Shown here piece after piece: positions 62,748 to 64,000 of a stretch of 64,000 nucleotides of DNA. Under the pieces are notes generated by a model. That model had not been told where the DNA came from. It was given only the letters and a program-made list of their open reading frames with translations, and ran no database searches. A program made the position numbers and the translations under genes. Numbering within the stretch: position 1 is the stretch's first letter; each line of letters opens with the position of its first letter. Source of the DNA: Corynebacterium cystitidis (GTDB lineage: Bacteria > Actinomycetota > Actinomycetes > Mycobacteriales > Mycobacteriaceae); NCBI RefSeq assembly GCF_900187295.1, contig NZ_LT906473.1, positions 1,550,001 to 1,614,000 of the forward strand. The letters are read 5' to 3'.

Positions 62748-63083
62748 ATGAACTACATTCTCGTTTCTACTAACCCAACCCTTGAAGCCCTCTTTACCCG
62801 AGTTATACCGGAGGTGCCCTTCTGCACGTTCAACTCCATTTCGTCACTACCGCAGGATCTAAATCAGCAAATCACGACTTTGATTGTTGATGAGCCGACG
62901 ATTAGTTTGATGCAACTGCTCGATGCGCCCACAGACTTCGGAAAGTACGCCAAGATTATCATTTTGACTGAAAAGCGCTCCGAGCTAATAAGTAATTTCG
63001 AGAACTCTACAATAGTGTCTTACCCCCTTACGGCTGATGAAATACGCGATCACATCACCCATGTAGGAAAGATCAGTGCTTGA
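62748..63083 (+). CDS. Receiver-domain-like protein, 111 aa
   Basis: The strand/helix rhythm resembles a response-regulator receiver: MNYILVSTNPTLEALFTRVI, LIVDEPTISLMQLL (a DE-like acceptor strand at about 45), IIILTEKRS, and VSYPLTADEIRDHI in the place of the usual Lys-Pro region. The canonical acidic pair and Lys are not all present, so phosphorylation is doubtful. I do not recognise a named family. It opens an operon, and its stop overlaps the next start by eight bases. Confidence 0.65.
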   Translation: MNYILVSTNPTLEALFTRVIPEVPFCTFNSISSLPQDLNQQITTLIVDEPTISLMQLLDAPTDFGKYAKIIILTEKRSELISNFENSTIVSYPLTADEIRDHITHVGKISA

Positions 63084-63561
63084 AACATCAGTGATTTTTC
63101 AGGGGGCGACCTTTCTCCTGATTCTTTTAGTACTTCTGTGCTTCTACCTGTTTATTGCCAATTTTCGGATGCAAAAAGTGACAAACAGAAAGGAAGCCTT
63201 CGTCACAGCAACACGTGAGAGGTTGATTCGTGCTCTTTTCGACGACGAAGATATTGATCTGCAGATCAACTCCAACTATGAGCTCCGCTGGACGATTGAG
63301 ACTCTGTTGTCATTCCAAAACACCTATGGAGATGCGGAAATTCGCAATCGTATCTCTTGGCTGGCCAACGACAAGTTAACTCAGCCATTGAGAAAGCAAT
63401 TGTCTTCCCCTTGGAAAGCCAAGCGCCAGTATGCTCTGCTCGCGGTTGTCCAGTTAGACATGACCACACTTGACGACGAGGTAGCAGGCCTGAAGCCACG
63501 CTCTCCTTTTGAGAAAAGCCTTATCGATTCTGCCCACGGAAAGGAACTCCCCCATGGTTAA
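63076..63561 (+). CDS. Membrane-anchored helical protein, 161 aa
   Basis: GTG start at 63076 inside the preceding gene. A strong N-terminal membrane segment (about 8-29, FLLILLVLLCFYLFIANF) is followed by a cytoplasmic helical domain of about 130 residues with EIRNRISWLANDKL and RQYALLAVVQLDMT, which resemble HEAT-like repeats. Proteins of this type occur beside family 2 glycosyltransferases. Its stop overlaps the expected start of the next gene by eight bases (ATGGTTAA). Confidence 0.65.
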   Translation: MLETSVIFQGATFLLILLVLLCFYLFIANFRMQKVTNRKEAFVTATRERLIRALFDDEDIDLQINSNYELRWTIETLLSFQNTYGDAEIRNRISWLANDKLTQPLRKQLSSPWKAKRQYALLAVVQLDMTTLDDEVAGLKPRSPFEKSLIDSAHGKELPHG

Positions 63562-64000
63562 TGCCAACGCTGTGCTGGCATGGGCAGGGTATTTTTAGCC
63601 GCGTACTTACTACTGGTTGTCTTGTTCTATTTCGCAATGATGGTAGTAGCCCTGTTTAAAACGAACCGAAATCGCCGATTCGAGCGTTCACTAGACTTAG
63701 TTTCAAATAGCGACTTTTACAACCTCGGCGTTTCTATCCTGGTACCCGCCTATAACGAAGAAACCGGCATTATCCACAATGTGTCTTCATTGTTAAATCT
63801 GGATTACCATAACTTTGAAATTCTCGTAGTAAACGACGGGTCGACGGATTCAACCTCGAGTTTATTGATTGAACATTTTGACATGGAACTGGTACCAACC
63901 CCACACCCCGCAGCACATCTGCACACTCAGAATGTACGCGACGTATACGTATCTAAAATATTTCGCAATTTGAAGCTGATTAACAAACACAATGGTGGTA
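63554..64000 (+). CDS. Family 2 glycosyltransferase (membrane type), 5' part, with apparent frameshift
   Basis: Coding continues past the window end. The catalytic start is clear: VSILVPAYNEETGIIHNVSS then ILVVNDGSTDSTSS (nucleotide-sugar binding, Asp pair). Before it is a membrane span LAAYLLLVVLFYFAMMVVAL. The natural start is probably ATG 63554, overlapping the upstream stop; it reads MVNANAVLAWAGYF and then hits TAG at 63596-63598 just after TTTTT. One extra T would join it to the rest in frame. In-frame alternatives start at ATG 63580. The gene would make or extend a polysaccharide at the membrane. Confidence 0.8.

Noticed and set aside
1-64000. CRISPR array, rRNA operon or replication origin
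   Set aside because: No regularly spaced short repeats, no rRNA sequence and no DnaA-box cluster were seen.

Overview
The window reads as a stretch of a Corynebacterium-type chromosome. The housekeeping genes (glyA, coaA, a Rv1086-like short-chain Z-prenyl synthase, class I DAHP synthase, mca, greA, mfd, glmU, prsA, rplY, pth, lysI, and DUF4307 and DUF5997 proteins) have the order and sequence style of corynebacteria. Mycothiol chemistry (mca and a mycothiol-type maleylpyruvate isomerase) fits Actinobacteria. I cannot name the species.

Layout. 1-4484 is an insertion-sequence complex. An IS1634-type element on the minus strand (239-3762) is split by an IS256-family element (about 1129-2853) that carries a 289-bp tandem duplication of its own left end. 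The IS1634-type element is flanked by a very long direct repeat: 1-238 is identical to 4247-4484. The right flank resumes in the 3' part of fumC. 4183-10234 holds small conserved genes, two heavily decayed genes (a DHA2 MFS exporter and PhoH2) and a GNAT enzyme. 10231-25198 is housekeeping, with an apparent Phe/Tyr leader-peptide attenuator before aroG, the lysine permease lysI, mfd, and Leu and Gln tRNAs.

25178-27200 is a small degraded island in the 3' end of the tRNA-Gln gene. A 27-bp copy of the tRNA end marks its far border. It holds an integrase remnant whose presumed catalytic Tyr codon is a stop, decayed ORFs, and an intact two-gene unit: a Panacea/SocA-type antitoxin followed by an unrecognised partner, a candidate toxin. 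27410-31182 is an MFS gene, glmU and prsA. 31547-37069 pairs a GPH-type sugar symporter with a four-gene operon of two Gfo/Idh/MocA oxidoreductases and two sugar-isomerase-like TIM barrels, probably for an unidentified sugar or cyclitol.

37315-51868 is a complete phenylacetate (paa) degradation locus: MHS transporter, paaK, the TetR regulator paaR, paaI, paaABCDE, paaG, paaJ, paaF, paaH, a second hotdog thioesterase and paaZ. Similar TetR-type palindromes lie before paaK, paaA and paaZ. 51937-55915 has two MFS genes, rplY and pth. 55991-62404 is the 3-hydroxybenzoate/gentisate locus (genH, genK, genR, genD, genF, genM), with two ATTCC-N7-GGAA-type GenR boxes. Both aromatic routes feed central metabolism (acetyl-CoA and succinyl-CoA from paa; pyruvate and fumarate from gen). 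After an AT-rich gap, 62748-64000 begins an operon of a receiver-like protein, a membrane protein and a family 2 glycosyltransferase cut by the window end. The glycosyltransferase carries an apparent one-base frameshift near its start.

Everything here was read by eye. Family names come from sequence resemblance and no database search was run.
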